From Bidens hawaiensis (Eukaryota > Streptophyta > Magnoliopsida > Asterales > Asteraceae), in contig JAIQDT010002830.1 in NCBI GenBank assembly GCA_021521415.1, positions 124,001-188,000 on the forward strand: a stretch of 64,000 bases of DNA. Direction: 5' to 3'. The notes beneath the pieces were generated by a model, which saw only the letters and a program-made list of their open reading frames with translations, made no database searches and had not been told where the DNA came from. A program made the translations under genes and the position numbers. Shown here piece by piece: positions 45,710-56,512 of the stretch. How positions within the stretch are numbered: the stretch's first letter is position 1; the number at the start of each line of letters is the position of its first letter.

Positions 45710-47129
45710 ATGGCACCACCTCCCGGCCCTTACTCCGGCACCAGCACTCTGGCTCTTGTAACAATCTCATCACTTTCTTTTATTTTATTCACACACCAAG
45801 CGTTTCTTTCTTACAAATTAATCGCTGTTGTTTTAGATGCATAGATTACAGTCTCGATGATCTACTTTTCAATTTTTGGATTTTGGTTGGAGATGGGTTT
45901 AGGTATTCCCAAACCCATACCTGATTATTAAACCCCATCCCAAAATACCCGTGTCCTAATTATGTTGGGCTGGGGTTTCACTGCCATCCCTAATTTTGAC
46001 ACACAATATTTAATTATAAGATGTGTCAAAATTAGGGATGGCAGTTAGTTTCATGGTTTTGAGAAGCATAATCCTTAAGTGATCTCTAAAATATAGTTTC
46101 TGCATGTTAACCGTAGAATTTACTTCTATGGTTGGCAAGCAAAATATTAAGTTTTATTAATCAACGGATGGATATGAATGTGGTGGTTATAAAATCAACA
46201 AAAACGAGTGGTGGTTAGCCCTGAGGGGGTATTGGAATTAATTTTCAACTTGTCAGGATGAGCCTGTGTGACTCACTTCGTCAACTTTGTCTCACATTTT
46301 GTGTTGTATTTGGACTTGTTATAAGGGTTTCTGTTATGGGTTATGTGTGTTATTTGGTGGTAAATTGTTAATTGACCACTGTGGGCAAAAATATATTTTC
46401 AAAGAACTTGGTTTTAAAATGAATCCATCATTTATAATTATTTTGGTGTTTTAAAGTTAACAATAAATTTCTTTATGAGGTTGATGTATTTCGTTATTGG
46501 TTCTGAATTTTGTTATCGTAGGTGGCTCGTGTCTCTGCGTTCTCTGTTGGACTAGTTTATGGAAGCTTGAAACTTAAATACCTTAAGGTACTGCATCATT
46601 TCTAAACTATTAATATTAATTTTCAAACTTTTATTTGGTTATTTTATCTCTTTTTTTCATATAGTTGATGATAGCGGTGTTAATTGGATCGTGTTTACCG
46701 GTCTACTTGACACGAACCCAAAAATTATCGGGACACAACACTTTAATCTGAATTTTATGTTTTTTTTTTCAATATTAACACTCTAAGATTGCATTTACAA
46801 CAAAGCAAATGTATGCATATAATAATGGCTTATAAAGTGTCAAACCTAATGCTCGCTTCTCGTGTTTTTTTTTTACTTTTGGCAAAAAAATACTCAAATT
46901 TTACAACTATAAACGGGCCCACCAAGACAAGTCGACACTTGACACAAACGTGTTTAGACTAAATCTGAATCGTTTAGTTGTCTTAGGTAATTGTTGTGAC
47001 TTGTGACAGAAATTAATGTTTGCTGATTCTTTAGTAACTTTTTTGTGCGCATATTTGATTTGTTTTCAGGCAAAGGCGAACTCGCAAAGAAAGGCTGCAG
47101 CCAAGGCCCACCACCAAAAGGAGAAGTGA
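45710..47129 (+). CDS. Mitochondrial ATP synthase subunit e (three exons)
   Basis: Small subunit of the membrane Fo part of mitochondrial ATP synthase; in yeast and animals subunit e helps dimerise the enzyme and shape cristae. Exons 45710-45757, 46522-46587 and 47070-47129 with GT-AG borders (CTT/GTAACA; ATCGTAG/GTG; AAG/GTACTG; TTTTCAG/GCA) encode 57 residues. The protein begins MAPPPGPYSGTSTLALVARV, has one hydrophobic segment (about residues 13-32) with a GxxxG motif at G26-G30 (GLVYG), and ends in a Lys/Ala-rich tail KAKANSQRKAAAKAHHQKEK. The start and the length match the plant family as I remember it. There are no stops or frameshifts. Site II promoter motifs upstream fit a mitochondrial gene. 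Introns 1 and 2 (764 and 482 bp) hold small transposon-like sequences. Confidence 0.88.
45980..46045. repeat. Perfect 24-bp inverted repeat in intron 1
   Basis: Arms 45980-46003 and 46022-46045 are exact complements around an 18-nt AT-rich loop. Each arm contains TGCCATCCCTA or its complement TAGGGATGGCA, a hAT-like terminal motif. The sequence to the left (from about 45899) with its ccaaaccc and atacccg words looks like a small MITE ending here. Confidence 0.85.
46670..46940. repeat. Degenerate small-transposon-like sequence in intron 2
   Basis: Between ggtgttaattggatcgtg and gacacttgacacaaacgtgt, with gacacgaaccc and cgggacacaac words like those of the gggtcgtgt-type non-autonomous elements. 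Ends cannot be fixed. Confidence 0.3.
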
Positions 47130-48761
47130 GTGCATGAGGTACTGATTTTCGTTTTGAATAATTCTTGATGATTTCGAGTGGGTCCACACGGGTCGTGGTA
47201 TCTTATGTTCTGCTTGTAATTGTTTGATTTTGTTTAAACAATGATGCCTTTACATTAGTTTTTACTCGTTTCTACCATGACAAATGGTTATATACATTAT
47301 CTTGACATGAAAACATGATTTAAATATGGTTATTTTGCTTCAAGAATAATTGTTTGTTATAAGAATATTAAACCATTACAAAATACAACCTATGGGGCCG
47401 ACCCGAAACCCTATATATTTGGAACGGGTTTCAAGGTATGAGATTGGGTATTAGACGGGTATATGATACACGACCCGATTATCTGCAAAATGCATACATG
47501 TGTACCCAAACCACACAAACACATTTTTTTTCTTTTAAATTTTGTTGTCTTTGTGTGATGGAATAATCTACTAATTCATTAATTCATAATTTATATATTT
47601 CTAATTTTCTTAATAAAGTTATAGAAATGTTTATACAGTAGAAATGTTTATACAGTAGTAATTTATAACTAATGTGCATACCCGATACGTTGCTTTGTAA
47701 TGGTCAGGGACGGGACATGGTTTTGCAACCAGATATGGGACTGGGGTTATCAAGATACCTATTTCTTTGTCTTCCCTAACCACTGCCATTGTTGCAACTA
47801 ACATCCTAAATTCGTATCCGCGACTCAATTCACATGCGTTTTGGTTCGATGGTGAAATTAGTCATCCAAATTCTCTCAATTTCTAAAGCTTTTTATGACG
47901 AAATCTCCTGCTAGCTCAAAGCAACGTCGGGTTTTGAGTGTTACTTGCCACCCTCAATCGACCATCATATTTTGTTTTTGATGAAATGCTTACTTCAAAT
48001 ATCACAAAGATGAAATGTTTATGGTTTTGATGACTTTTATGTCAAAAACGTGTGCCAAACCATTACTAAGGTTTTTGAACGTTATAATTCTAGTTCTAAT
48101 TCTATTATAATTATAAATATATACAAATACAGACTTAGGTGCCGCTAAGTGCGATTGGGTCATTTGGCGGCACCTCATTGGTCCCTAAATGTTTGTTTTA
48201 ATTTGATTTTTGTTTTAGTCCTCGTATCGTGGCAAACATTACGAAAAGCGACGAAGTCGCGTAAACTCACTGCATTTTGTTTTAAGTTCGGTACTGTATC
48301 CAATGTGACGGAAATTAGCTGTATTATTCGTAGATCACCGCCTCAACTTCCGGGATCAGCAATGCTCAGATCTTCCCAACGCTCGACTGTTACCAACTGA
48401 CGCCACTCAATTGATCCACCTCAAATTTTATATGTTTTTGTTTTATTTTTGGTTTTTAATTATGGTAGTATAATGCACTTAACTGAAACCAACTGAATTT
48501 TGCGTTGACTTACCGCCTCAACGACCGAGACCGAGAATGTTCGGGTTTATCATCGCCTGAGTTTATAACACTAGTTGTAAAACATAACCAAACCAAACCG
48601 TTAGTAACAGTTTCTTTCGGTTTGGTTTAACGGGTTGGGACTTGTTTAGTCAAAATTGAAATAAAACCATGTTTCACAATTTTAATATTTGTTTTCAATT
48701 ATAGATGCACTATAATGTATGCATAATTCTTAATGTTGAATTAACAGTAAATGAGTATGAG
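47130..48761. other. Intergenic downstream of the subunit e gene
   Basis: AT-rich, no supported gene. Pieces with cgacccg and gggtat words (47395-47520, 47670-47780) look like remains of hAT-like elements. An inverted repeat AGGTGCCGC/GCGGCACCT lies at 48137-48145 and 48167-48175. Confidence 0.45.
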
Positions 48762-49418
48762 TAGAGGTGAAAAAAAATCCCGTACTCGGAATCGGACCCG
48801 AAAAAAATACCTGGAACCGGTTTTGTTTATACCTGGGTATTCTATACCCGAAACCGGAACCGACCATACCCATAGGGTATGGATAGGGTATGCATTTTGA
48901 GGTCAATACTTGTACCCAGAACCGTACCCGATTTATACCCGTAAATACCCGGACCCGGTCATACTCTATACCCGATACTAATTTTCTAATACCCGAAATA
49001 ATACATGAGTTTTTATAGTATATTTTTATGTTTATTTCACAACTTTTATGTTTAAGTTTTTGTAAAATGAATATTACTAAGTAAATAATTTGTAATTAAG
49101 TGGATTTATGGTTTTTGTAATATCGTTTAATTATTTTTATAAATTACAAAGCAAATTTAAATTTAAACAAATTGAAAAATGTATAAAAAAATTACAAATT
49201 CAAAACCGGGTATTAATACTCGGTTGTACCCGGTTCCAATACCCGAACCCGATCATACCCTACCCGGGTACATAGGGTTGAGTTTTTCTTCTCAATACCC
49301 TACCCGAACCCTACCCGGTTTCTCTCAATACCCGATTTTCCAATACCCGATCATATCCGAAACCGGTTCCATACACAAACCCGAGTATTTAGAAAAAAAC
49401 CCGATTTATGCACCTTTA
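48762..49418. mobile_element. hAT-like non-autonomous element 1
   Basis: Starts TAGAGGTGAAAA and ends ATGCACCTTTA (inverted ends with one mismatch). The interior is built of atacccg, aaccgg and gggtat words. It is a diverged copy of 49575-50104 in the same orientation. The 8-bp flanks do not match, so the target duplication is lost or my ends are off. Confidence 0.6.
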
Positions 49419-49574
49419 ACTCTCTAAGTACGAGACACATTTTCATCACTTGAGATTCCAAAACCCAAACCCACAGAATCTTGGATTGTGAAAGACCCAC
49501 AAACATTAACACAATCAAGGCCTTTCACAATTTCAAGAGTAAAGCATGATGAATGAAACCAAACCAATCATCTA

Positions 49575-50104
49575 TAGAGGTGAAAAAAAACCAAAATTCG
49601 AAACCGGACCCAGAAAAAACACGAAATCGGTTTTTTTTATACCCGGGTTTTAATACCTGAACCCGTACCCGACCCTACTCGTAGGGTATGGATAGGGTAT
49701 GCAATTCAGTACCAAAACCCGGAACCGGACCCGATTTGTACCCGGCAATACCCGAAAACCGGAACCGGTTCCATACCAAAACCGGGTTTTTCGAATACCC
49801 AAAACCGGGTTTTTCAAAGACCCGATTTATATCCGAAAAATACTTGAAAAAGACCCAAAGATACCCTAAAAAGTGCAACCTCCTAAAAAACTCAATCTAT
49901 ATCCGAAATATACCCGGAATAAGGGTATTCAAATACCCGGTTCTATACCCGAACCGAACCCGATGCATAGGGTATGTTTTTAAAGACAATACCCGTACCC
50001 GACCCTAGTATTGCCAATACCCGATTTTCCAATACCCGGTCATATCCGAACCCAGTTCCATACCTGAAACCGGATATTTGAAACACCCGATTTATACACC
50101 TCTA
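49575..50104. mobile_element. hAT-like non-autonomous element 2
   Basis: Starts TAGAGGTGAAAAAAAA and ends TATACACCTCTA, perfect 8-bp inverted ends TAGAGGTG/CACCTCTA. Flanked by ATCATCTA (49567-49574) and ATCATCTG (50105-50112), an 8-bp duplication with one difference, as hAT transposases make. The interior is self-similar, with many atacccg and aaaccgg words. No protein. Confidence 0.78.
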
Positions 50105-52203
50105 ATCATCTGTGAGCAAAAGTTATCTTTTGGTCAAACACTCGACTTGTAATTATTAAGACCAAACTCAACTTATGCAAAAGTTGTACAGTCCAAATTC
50201 CAAAATCAATATTGTAAATCCAACGATATCGTATAGGTATGATGATATGGTCCGGTCCGATTTGGTTTTTGACGGCCGGCTTTCGGTCAAGACTGTAAAG
50301 CAAACTGTTTATACGGTTTGAAATTTTTTAAAATACCAATTGATAGTATATAAAAACAGATTGTGAAACCAGACCGATGACCGATTTAGACGGTTTCATG
50401 GTTTTATCCCGAACCGCGGGCACTCCTAAGAGCATCCACAATGGGGTGTGGAACCCAAGGTTTGGATGATGTGGATGACTTCAAACAAGAGTGACATCAA
50501 CTTTTGTTGTTGTGGGCTAAAAGTTTGTTTCACAAAGTTTGTGAGTACAAACTTCATCCAAACATCATTTGTGTTCTAAATCTCCTGTATTGCCGTTGCC
50601 GGGTTCTGATTCGGAACCCTTGGTGGCGATGGTAACCTTAGGTGAGACGACGATGTGGCTATTGCCGGGGTCCGTTTTGTAACCCTAGGCAGTGGTTGTG
50701 GAGATCGGCTACCTTTGGTTGTATATAGTTGTGACAAAAGTGAGTCGGTGCCGTCTGTGCTTTGATTTGATTGCGACGGTGTTGGAGACCTGTGACATTA
50801 GGTTGTGGCAGAAGTTAGACGGTGGTAACTGCCGCTGATGTCGGGTTCGAATACAAATACACAATCAATGTTCTTGATTTGGGCGAAATGGCAGAATCTG
50901 ATTCCGGTCGTTTATGGCAGCGGCGGTGGACGGCGACTATAGAAATATTCTCACTCTATTCTTCATCTGATTTGTGATTGTACATTATGTTGTTGTAGTT
51001 TGCAGATTGTGATGTTGATATGAGTCAACATGTGGATGATAAAAGGTTATGATGATTTCTGAGCCTCCATTTAATGTTCAATGTTCAATTGCACCTACTT
51101 TTAATTCTCATCGCCTAAGTCATTTCTTGGTATCTAATTACTGCCTGCAACTAAAAGTTTAAAGTTTACTTCTATTGTATGCAACAAAGAAATCGATGTT
51201 AAAGAAACACCTGCAACTAAAAGTTTAAAGTTTACTTCTATTGTATTTATTGGTTGGAAAGTTTGTAAATTTGTTTTAGAGACTTTTGTTACACATTACA
51301 TTGCGAAACCTGCTACTCAATCTATCCGCGTTGTCTAAGAAAGGTTGTTTATTTGAACTTTTTTGCAAGTGAAAATTCAAATTTAAACTTTATGTGGTGG
51401 TATTTCGTGGTTTCTTCAAATCCTGCTACAACAAGATATGGGTTGTGTTAGGAAGGATATGCACAGTGAGGAGATGACAAAAAACTCACAAAAAGTGGTG
51501 TTAGTGTACTTAATTTTATATTTTATTTTGTTTGGATTTGTGTTTTATAATTAATTACTTAATTTTTACAATGAACATGTTTGTGACGTTTGTTAAAACA
51601 ACTTTATACCCACGACTTACATAACGAACGTGCGGGTCTTGGTGTAGTACAAGATGGGCCAGATGGAACATTAGCTATTGTCAAAGTAAATTTTAACGTA
51701 TCACCAAAACATTATACAATAATCTTTAAATGAATTTGGAGGATTCAAAATTAATTTGGTAATCTGGTCTATCATGAGTTTCTGGACATGCACAGATGCA
51801 AGCATGTTCAGCAAGTCGTGTATCTTTAACACTTCGTGTTCTATATCGTGATTGATACAAGATGCGAGAACTACTTTATCTACTTAATCAAATTGAGATA
51901 CAAGAATTACTTACTTTATCTACTTAATCAAATTGAGATACAAGAATTACTTAAACTGAAAAAATTCAACAAAGAAATCATAAGCTGTTGCATTATTCTG
52001 TCTTTCAATGCCTATACAATTTAACTTTTTGGATTTTTGTTCAAAATCAATTGTTTGAATTGTTGTTAGTCATAACTCATATGTTGCCGCTTTAACTTGC
52101 CATTTTCTGTTTATGCAACAACTTATCTAACAATGCGGGTCCGGAACCTGCACAACTTGCTATTTTGTTTACATAGTAACTTATTTAACAACGAAGGTCC
52201 GAA
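50105..52203. other. Probable Helitron body and unassigned sequence
   Basis: No supported gene. A gagcatccacaatgg motif (50431-50445), common at the ends of plant MITEs, has no visible partner. 50585-50945 is GC-rich and gene-like in composition but has no open frame. Two direct repeats occur: a 37-bp block at 51144 and 51210, and a 40-bp tandem pair at 51872-51951. How far the Helitron ending at 52237 extends left cannot be told. Confidence 0.4.
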
Positions 52204-52237
52204 ACCCGCGCAACGCGCGGGTGGTTCAAAACACTAG
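52204..52237 (+). mobile_element. Helitron 3' terminus
   Basis: A perfect 8-bp stem with 3-nt loop, acccgcgcaacgcgcgggt (52204-52222), is followed after 11 nt by CTAG (52234-52237) and then T. Hairpin, 10-12 nt, CTRR, host T is the standard Helitron 3' end. The 5' TC end was not found. Confidence 0.7.
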
Positions 52238-52294
52238 TTTATATAATTTTACATGTGAATATAGTGTAAATTCACAAATATATAGGCAATGAAA

Positions 52295-52385
52295 CATGAT
52301 TCCCCTCTAGGCTCTTTGGAGAGGTAAGCACCTCCGATTCTCCTTTAGGACCGCTCGCGGGTTCGAATCTGGCTATCCTTACCAT
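52295..52385 (+). repeat. tRNA-related (SINE-like) fragment
   Basis: Contains GGGTTCGAATCTGG (52358-52371), close to a pol III B box, preceded at about 45 nt by a weak A-box-like taagcacctccg. No complete tRNA fold. Probably a SINE remnant. Confidence 0.4.
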
Positions 52386-52989
52386 AACGTAACGAAGATC
52401 GTTTATTCATTGCAAACTGCAATATATTTGGTCATGTTGGACAACTGGTTAGTAGGGTATTGGCGGAGTCTTATAAATTATAACTTGAAAAAAGACGTAA
52501 ACCAATGTTATTTGTGAGTGAGATACATGGAGATGTCAAGTCAACTATTTGAAACAGAGATATAAAGAAAAGTTAGAGAGATTCATGCTGGGTGGAAGAT
52601 TTTCAAATCAACTTGTGGGACAATGTACAATGAATTATAACCGTTTTTCTTTTTTAGATAAGTTGATATAAACGATGAAGTTTGATAGTGTTGTCAACCG
52701 ACCTTAGCCAACAAATTGAGCACCATGTAAAGTGCAAGAACAACAATAATTGTAGTGAGTTGACAAAGCAAATAGTTTGTGAGCATGAGTGTTGATTTTT
52801 CAGTTTTGACTTGGAGCCAACATAGAGGGTTTTAATTTATTATTTGTAATAAAGGTGGGGTGGGCAGGTCAACGGATTGAGACAGAGGAAAAAAAAGTAA
52901 GTTAAAAGATTGATAAGCAATGCAACCAATGATGGTTTTTATTTATGATTTGAAATAAAGAGTATATGTATATAGAGAGATTAACAAAA

Positions 52990-53218
52990 GGAGTGTTGCT
53001 CTACTGGTACTCCAGTTGTTTTTTTTAGGAGGGTCATTGATTCGAATTCTGCTCGTGACAAAGTTGATGGTTATATTAGAGTGCGCATTCAGATAATGCG
53101 TTTCATCTGTACTTTTAAGCGGGTCAGGTCACTAGTGTTGTCTACGATCGTGAGCATATGTGGGCTTTTGCTAATGTGTGTACATGGGTGATTTGACTTT
53201 GCTGGTTGTTCAAAAAAC
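52990..53218 (+). repeat. SINE-like retroposon
   Basis: Starts with an A-box-like tgctctactggtactcc, then GATTCGAATTC (B-box-like, about 53040), an unrelated body, and ends ctggttgttcaaaaaa. This order of pol III boxes and an A-rich tail after a short T-rich 3' motif is that of a plant SINE. No clear target duplication. Confidence 0.55.
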
Positions 53219-53245
53219 ATAAACGATGGTATATTATTTAGTTTT

Positions 53246-53400
53246 TTTTAACAGCCAAATGGAATTTATTGACGAACAAAACATGTCTAGCCGGAAGCTA
53301 GACACCCAAGTTACAAACAAACCAGCCACAACATAGAAAACAAGAATAAATAGCAATCTACACAACTTATTTTCTAAACACACAATACCTCCTACCATTC
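53246..53400 (-). repeat. LINE-type 3' end with A tail
   Basis: Minus strand ends aattccatttggctgttaaaaaaaac, a 3' end style common for plant non-LTR retroelements. Its tail faces that of the SINE-like element about 30 bp away. The open frame here is not recognised as a protein. Confidence 0.4.
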
Positions 53401-53652
53401 CAAAGTTAACTAATCCATTTGTGTTGAATAGGACTTTCGATACACTACAAATCAACATTCAACACCGATGGCCGGATCCTAATGCGACTTCACTGACGAA
53501 TATTACAAAATTCAATGTTTTCTATACACTACAATTCGTTTATAATCCATTGATGATCACTAGTAGATCGGTGAAGGCCACTTCACTGATACATATTTTA
53601 AAATGTTTTGCCGAGTGCCCTTTATAGTAAAATCGTCCAAAGTTTGGGAGAG

Positions 53653-54365
53653 GAGTTTAACTTATCAACTCGCCAGAGAGTGGCGTTAGAATGCCTTCAG
53701 GCTCCACATCCTCAAGATTTCCTGAACGTTATCCCCATCTAAGGGTTAGGGCAACACATTTCGGCAGTGGAGTACCGGACCATTCTTAAATATCGTTTAA
53801 TGATCCCACAATTCTCAGTTGATGAGCCATACCCGGTGTGTCATAAAGTTTGTTTGGATAATTTTGGTGAACATGTCGTTCATTGCAAGGGGCTTCCGGG
53901 TTTTAAATATAGACATGATTTGGTCAGAGATGTCCTTTGTGATGTGTTGAACCGAGCGGGGATCTCGGCAAAAAAAAGAAGCTCTTGTGAATTTATTGTC
54001 AGGTCCCCTTGAAAAGAGGTTTACTTTTCGGCCAGCGGGCGTTCTTGTTTTTGGATGGGCAGGGGGAAGCACACTTGTTAGGGATACCAGGTTTGTTGTT
54101 AGGCAGGCTGTGTTGAAGGCGGAATCGGGAAAAGTTGCTAAGCATGAGAAAGCATGTGTCGAGAATCAACACGTCTTCGTTCTTTTACTTTTAATACATT
54201 TGGGTCCCTTGCCCCCGAAGCTATTACGTTTCTTAAAAGAATTCAGCGGGTCGTGCATAGTAACTTATCACAACGCCAAAGAACTATAACTTTGTTTTCA
54301 GTAGGATCAGGTTTGCCATTCACAAGAGGGTGACAACGCAATTTGTTACCTGTTTATCTATCTCT
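53653..54365 (+). pseudogene. Plant retroelement protein C-terminus with CxxC...HxxxC motif, broken
   Basis: Reads FNLSTRQRVALECLQAPHPQ, a stop at 53741, then MEYRTILKYRLMIPQF. CHKVCLDNFGEHVVHC is a likely zinc-binding C-x3-C ... H-x3-C unit, and FKYRHDLVRDVLCDVLNRAG follows. After a frameshift in an A8 run near 53970 it continues FRPAGVLVFGWAGG and KVAKHEKACVENQHVF, then shifts again near 54065 and 54180. The family is a repeated plant protein often annotated near reverse-transcriptase ORFs; I recognise the pattern, not the name. At least one stop and three frameshifts. Confidence 0.6.
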
Positions 54366-54793
54366 TTATTATAATTGGATCATTTTATTTAATATATAAA
54401 AAATATGAGACTGAATGTTCTTGTTGGATGTAAGGTCAAAGGTGCCTACTCACTTGGTGATTACCATCACCAAAAGTCGCTTCGCTAATATGTATTAAAA
54501 TTTAAAAGTGCAGTTTATGTTTTTTTAATGGGTTGTGTGCTCCGTCGTTAATCTGTCTCGTATCACTCATGGATCACTTATGATAAGCCGTTAATCATCA
54601 ACATTATAGTCATGTCGGTGTTTTTTTTTACCAATCCATAGAAGGTCTTTTTAATAGTAATATATATTATATTTTTATTAAAGTTTTGTTGAAAGACGGT
54701 ATTTTATAAATAAAAAAACAGACCTAGCAAGTAACTAAAAAAAACGGGTGTATTTTGTATATAAAAATAAACCAATGAAAAAGAAACAGAACA

Positions 54794-55290
54794 TTACAAA
54801 TACAATATATGGTTTTTAAGCCACTCGATAATTGAAATATTACATTTACGATTTCTACTACCATACCACAAGAACTCTAAATGTAAAATTTCATCAAATA
54901 GTATTTCTTTGTTATGGCGAGTATTCTCAAATACTAAGTCATTCATAAATATCCAAACAATCCACCAAGTGACAAAAATAATCATCCTGACAAATCTTTA
55001 TTATAGGTTTGAACACTTAACGTGTCCCACCAAGATATCAGCTTAACCGGAACTAAAGAGGTAGACAGCAGAAGGTCAAGCCAAGAAGCAATAAGACCCC
55101 AAATCCAATTAGCCAACGAGCACATACAGATAACATTGTCAATAGACTCCTCACGATAATTACAAACATGATACAGTTCATAATACTATACCTTTACTCG
55201 CCAAATTAACTCTCGTAGGACGTCCATTAAGCAACACCCTTCAAACGCAAATATCAACTTTTTATTAAAGCTTTTGTTTCTTTTAATCGT
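54794..55290 (-). pseudogene. LINE (L1-type) RT zinc-binding C-terminus, remnant
   Basis: Minus strand, in pieces: GRPTRVNLASKGIVL (about 55215), EESIDNVICMCSLANWIWGL, and LISWWDTLSVQ. After a frameshift near 54985 comes MIIFVTWWIVWIFMNDLVFE ... EFLWYGSR, ending YL-stop at 54794. This is the zf-RVT region and the W-x2-W-x3-N tail found at the end of plant LINE ORF2. RT and endonuclease parts are absent. Confidence 0.72.
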
Positions 55291-55761
55291 GTATTACTCC
55301 CATACCTTCTCCCATTTGGCGTAGCCATAACTCTATTAAATATTTTTGTATGTAAAACAAATTGGTCAAACTCTCAAACAGATGGAACAAAACAAACATA
55401 ATCGGTTCATACAGTTAAAATGAATTTAAACTTTCGGCCCATTTAGTGTGAAAATATCAAAAACATGGTCACCGGTTTGGCGGTTTAGTTAAGATTAGCC
55501 TAACCAACCGGACCACTAACGACTAGTCAACTACAACAATATATGATATAATTCTAAAACAGTTGTAAGAATTGTTAAGATTATTAATTTTTTCAAAAAT
55601 AATGGTATTATTTCTTTCTTTAATAAAAATGAAATGAAATAGAAGAAATTTTATATTTTTCTATTGCTACTTAAACATCGAAAAAAAACATTTGTGTGCC
55701 ATTGTCTAGCATTATTCATTATAATGTTAATAACTGGCTGAAATAAATACAATGCAACTAT

Positions 55762-56512
55762 TAGGGGTGTTCAAAAGTAATCGAATTAGTATCCGAATTA
55801 TCCGACAATTCGTATCCAAACTATCCAAAATTTCGGATATCCGAAAATTCGGATTCGAATAGCATTTTTAGGATTTTTCGGATAGTATCCGAAATATTAA
55901 ATTTAATATCTTTAAAATTTAAATATATATAACTTTTATACAACCCTAATTTTGAATATACACAGCCACCACGCCACCACTTCTGTTTCACAACCTTTTC
56001 CTAACCTACCAATCAATTTCACCACCTCCGTCTCCAGTCAGTATCCATCACCGTCTGCGCCCCTACACTAACTGTCACAAGTCACCGTCTTCGTCCTACG
56101 TTCGCCGTTGCACTATCCGTCACCAGTCACCACCGTCGTTAATTCTCCGTCCGAAGCTGCACTATCAGTCACCGGTCACCACGTTCGTCCTCCGGCGCCG
56201 CTGTCACTCGTCCGTCTGCACTAGTTCAACCATGGCTCCACCTTGAACAATTGATTGTGTGTTGCTTGTTTGTTTGTATTTTAAACAATTTGTATTTAGG
56301 TTGTTAGAATGGAAAACCTAGATGTTGTGAGTTGTAACTTGAATTTTAAAGCAGTTTGTTGTTTTTCTTTCCAGGTTTTTTCTTTTTTCTAAATTTTCTT
56401 TCAGATATCCAAAACACTATCCGAACTTTGGATATCCGAAATTTCGGATTCGGATAGTAAAATCCACTATCCGAAAGGTCCGGATGTTCGAACTTGGTTT
56501 TGAACACCCCTA
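55762..56512. mobile_element. hAT-like non-autonomous element 3
   Basis: Terminal inverted repeats TAGGGGTGTTCAAAA / TTTTGAACACCCCTA. Flanks GCAACTAT (55754-55761) and GCCGCTAT (56513-56520) match at 6 of 8, as for a hAT target duplication. The outer parts consist of ggatatccgaaa words; the middle (55960-56235) is C-rich with caccgtc repeats, unlike the ends, and may be captured host sequence. No protein. Confidence 0.78.

Noticed and set aside
50431..50445. gagcatccacaatgg as a complete MITE
   Set aside because: A single end motif without a matching inverted end nearby; a boundary cannot be drawn.
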